Assembly (NCBI GenBank): GCA_958295665.1
Contig: OY282558.1
Location: 458,133,995-458,197,994 of the forward strand
Direction of reading: 5' to 3'
From: Tipula vernalis
Lineage: Eukaryota; Arthropoda; Insecta; Diptera; Tipulidae
Length of the DNA stretch: 64,000 nt
In this document: positions 63,401 to 64,000 of the stretch, piece by piece
Position numbering within the stretch: position 1 is the stretch's first letter
How the letters are laid out: each line of letters opens with the position of its first letter
Position numbers and translations under genes: made by a program
The notes under the pieces: model-generated
Told to the model about the DNA's origin: nothing
The model's input: the letters and a program-made list of their open reading frames with translations, nothing else
Database searches by the model: none

Positions 63401-63935
63401 TTCGAATCGATTTTTCTGTGAAATGTATGGAAATAATCAACCAATTTTAACGCGGTTTGGCATAACAATTACACGTCCCGAGACCTATCATTTGAGGTAT
63501 CAAGAACCGCAATCGGAGCACAATTGCAGATTTCGGATTTTTACAGCTCTGAATCGGCTGAGCTATAGTAAGGTGATTTTCTTCTAATCGAACTTTCTTC
63601 GAAATGTATGGAATAGCAATTACAGGTCTCGTGACCTATCATTTAAGGTATCAAGAACCGCAATCGGAGCACAATTGCAGATTTTGGAGTTTTACAGCTC
63701 TGAATCGGCTGAGCTATAGTAAGGTGATTTTCTTCGAATCGATTTTTCTGTGAAATGTATGGAAATAATCAACCAATTTTAACGCGGTTTGGCATAACAA
63801 TTACACGTCCCGAGACCTATCATTTGAGGTATCAAGAACCGCAATCGGAGCACAATTGCAGATTTTGGAGTTTTACAGCTCTGAATCGGCTGAGCTATAG
63901 TAAGGTGATTTTCTTCGAATCGATTTTTCTGTGAA
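60408..63935 (+). repeat. Region 6b: H units each preceded by a GGAATAGC dimer
   Basis: H units are at 60408, 62578 and 63755. Dimers start at 60589, 60921 (B-type middle in A), 61253, 61585, 61917 (329 bp), 62246, 62759, 63091 and 63423. GGAATAGC B halves at 60076, 62246 and 63423 are each immediately followed by H, so this pair behaves as one cassette. Confidence 0.9.
61917..62245 (+). repeat. 329-bp dimer with 3-bp net deletion in A
   Basis: In the A half, CCGCAATCGGAGCACAATTG reads CCGCAATCACACAATTG near 62008, where CGGAG has become CA. It starts within a few bases of the position where the 23-bp deletion of the 309-bp dimers begins. It is unique in the window. Confidence 0.9.
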
Positions 63936-64000
63936 ATGTATGGAAATAATCAACCAATTTTAACGCGGTTTGGCATAACAATTACACGTCCCGAGACCTA
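63936..64000 (+). repeat. Partial A or H unit at the window edge
   Basis: The first 65 bases of a unit with the A-type 5' end (30-bp block present, G30). The window stops before the sites that tell A from H. It shows that the array continues beyond the window. Confidence 0.95.

Larger units (their letters stand above)
1..64000 (+). repeat. Satellite DNA array, 332-bp dimeric unit, spanning the whole window
   Basis: The window can be tiled end to end with four related monomers, all in the same orientation: A (181 bp), B (151 bp), H (181 bp, A 5' end with B 3' end) and B' (151 bp, B 5' end with A 3' end). The usual order is A-B, giving 332 bp. No unique sequence, inverted copy or inserted element interrupts it, and both ends of the window lie inside the array. 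Hand count of the first dimer gives 130 G or C of 332 (about 39%). Arrays of this type are typical of eukaryotic centromeric or pericentromeric heterochromatin. That location is inferred, because no flanking sequence is visible. I do not recognise the family by name. Confidence 0.98.

Noticed and set aside
1..64000. CRISPR array
   Set aside because: The repeats are contiguous and 151-181 bp long with no variable spacers, far outside CRISPR geometry.
1..64000. LTR retrotransposon, DNA transposon or SINE array
   Set aside because: No terminal repeats, target-site duplications, poly-A tails or protein domains. Variation is by whole tandem units.
1..64000. Ribosomal or histone gene tandem cluster
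   Set aside because: The unit is only 332 bp and has no recognisable rRNA, 5S or histone sequence.
1..64000. Bacterial or phage repeat region
   Set aside because: More than 64 kb of tandem units without genes is not known in such genomes; a eukaryotic satellite is the simple reading.
1..64000. A hidden second element inserted in the array
   Set aside because: I followed unit starts from 1 to 63936 and every interval is explained by 332, 181, 483, 634 or a listed indel length, so there is no room for an insertion.

Overview
The whole window is one uninterrupted tandem satellite DNA array. Every base can be assigned to a head-to-tail repeat unit on the same strand, and both window edges cut through the array, so it is longer than 64 kb. 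I find no real protein gene, RNA gene, transposon, CRISPR array or unique sequence. The array points to a eukaryotic nuclear genome (centromeric, pericentromeric or other heterochromatin). The base composition (about 39% GC by hand count of one unit) and the lack of CpG depletion would suit an insect or other lightly methylated invertebrate, but the sequence does not identify the species and I do not recognise the satellite family.

The basic unit is a 332-bp dimer. Its first half, A (181 bp, reference copy 1-181), and second half, B (151 bp, reference copy 182-332), are diverged copies of one monomer. They differ at about 13 of 151 aligned positions, and B lacks a 30-bp block present in A. 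Two recombinant monomers also occur. H (181 bp) has the A-type 5' end and the B-type 3' end, and I count 42 copies. B' (151 bp) has the B-type 5' end and the A-type 3' end, and I count 13. They are the two reciprocal products expected from exchange between A and B.

Layout: 1-9960 holds 30 perfect-length A-B dimers with no indel. 9961-24502 is mostly dimers with the first H unit, two A-B'-B'-B tetramers, one A-B'-B trimer, two indel-bearing dimers and local 1962-bp and 1332-bp duplications. 24503-29874 has sporadic H units and new A haplotypes (GATATC and TAGTCTAAC variants). 29875-34311 has a 1298-bp block present twice, 2807 bp apart. 34312-49490 is dominated by a 513-bp H-A-B higher-order repeat. 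49491-55910 carries a 2633-bp higher-order repeat in two full copies plus a partial one, marked by a shared 23-bp net deletion. 55911-64000 is a mixed zone with a 1328-bp step duplication and a recurrent 'ggaatagc' B variant followed by H.

The 36 open reading frames of 88-98 codons are by-products of the repeat. Each reads the same monomer DNA in two different frames, and most copies of the dimer carry a stop at codon 55. The interest of the window lies in its record of unequal crossover, gene conversion and higher-order repeat formation. No new protein system is visible.
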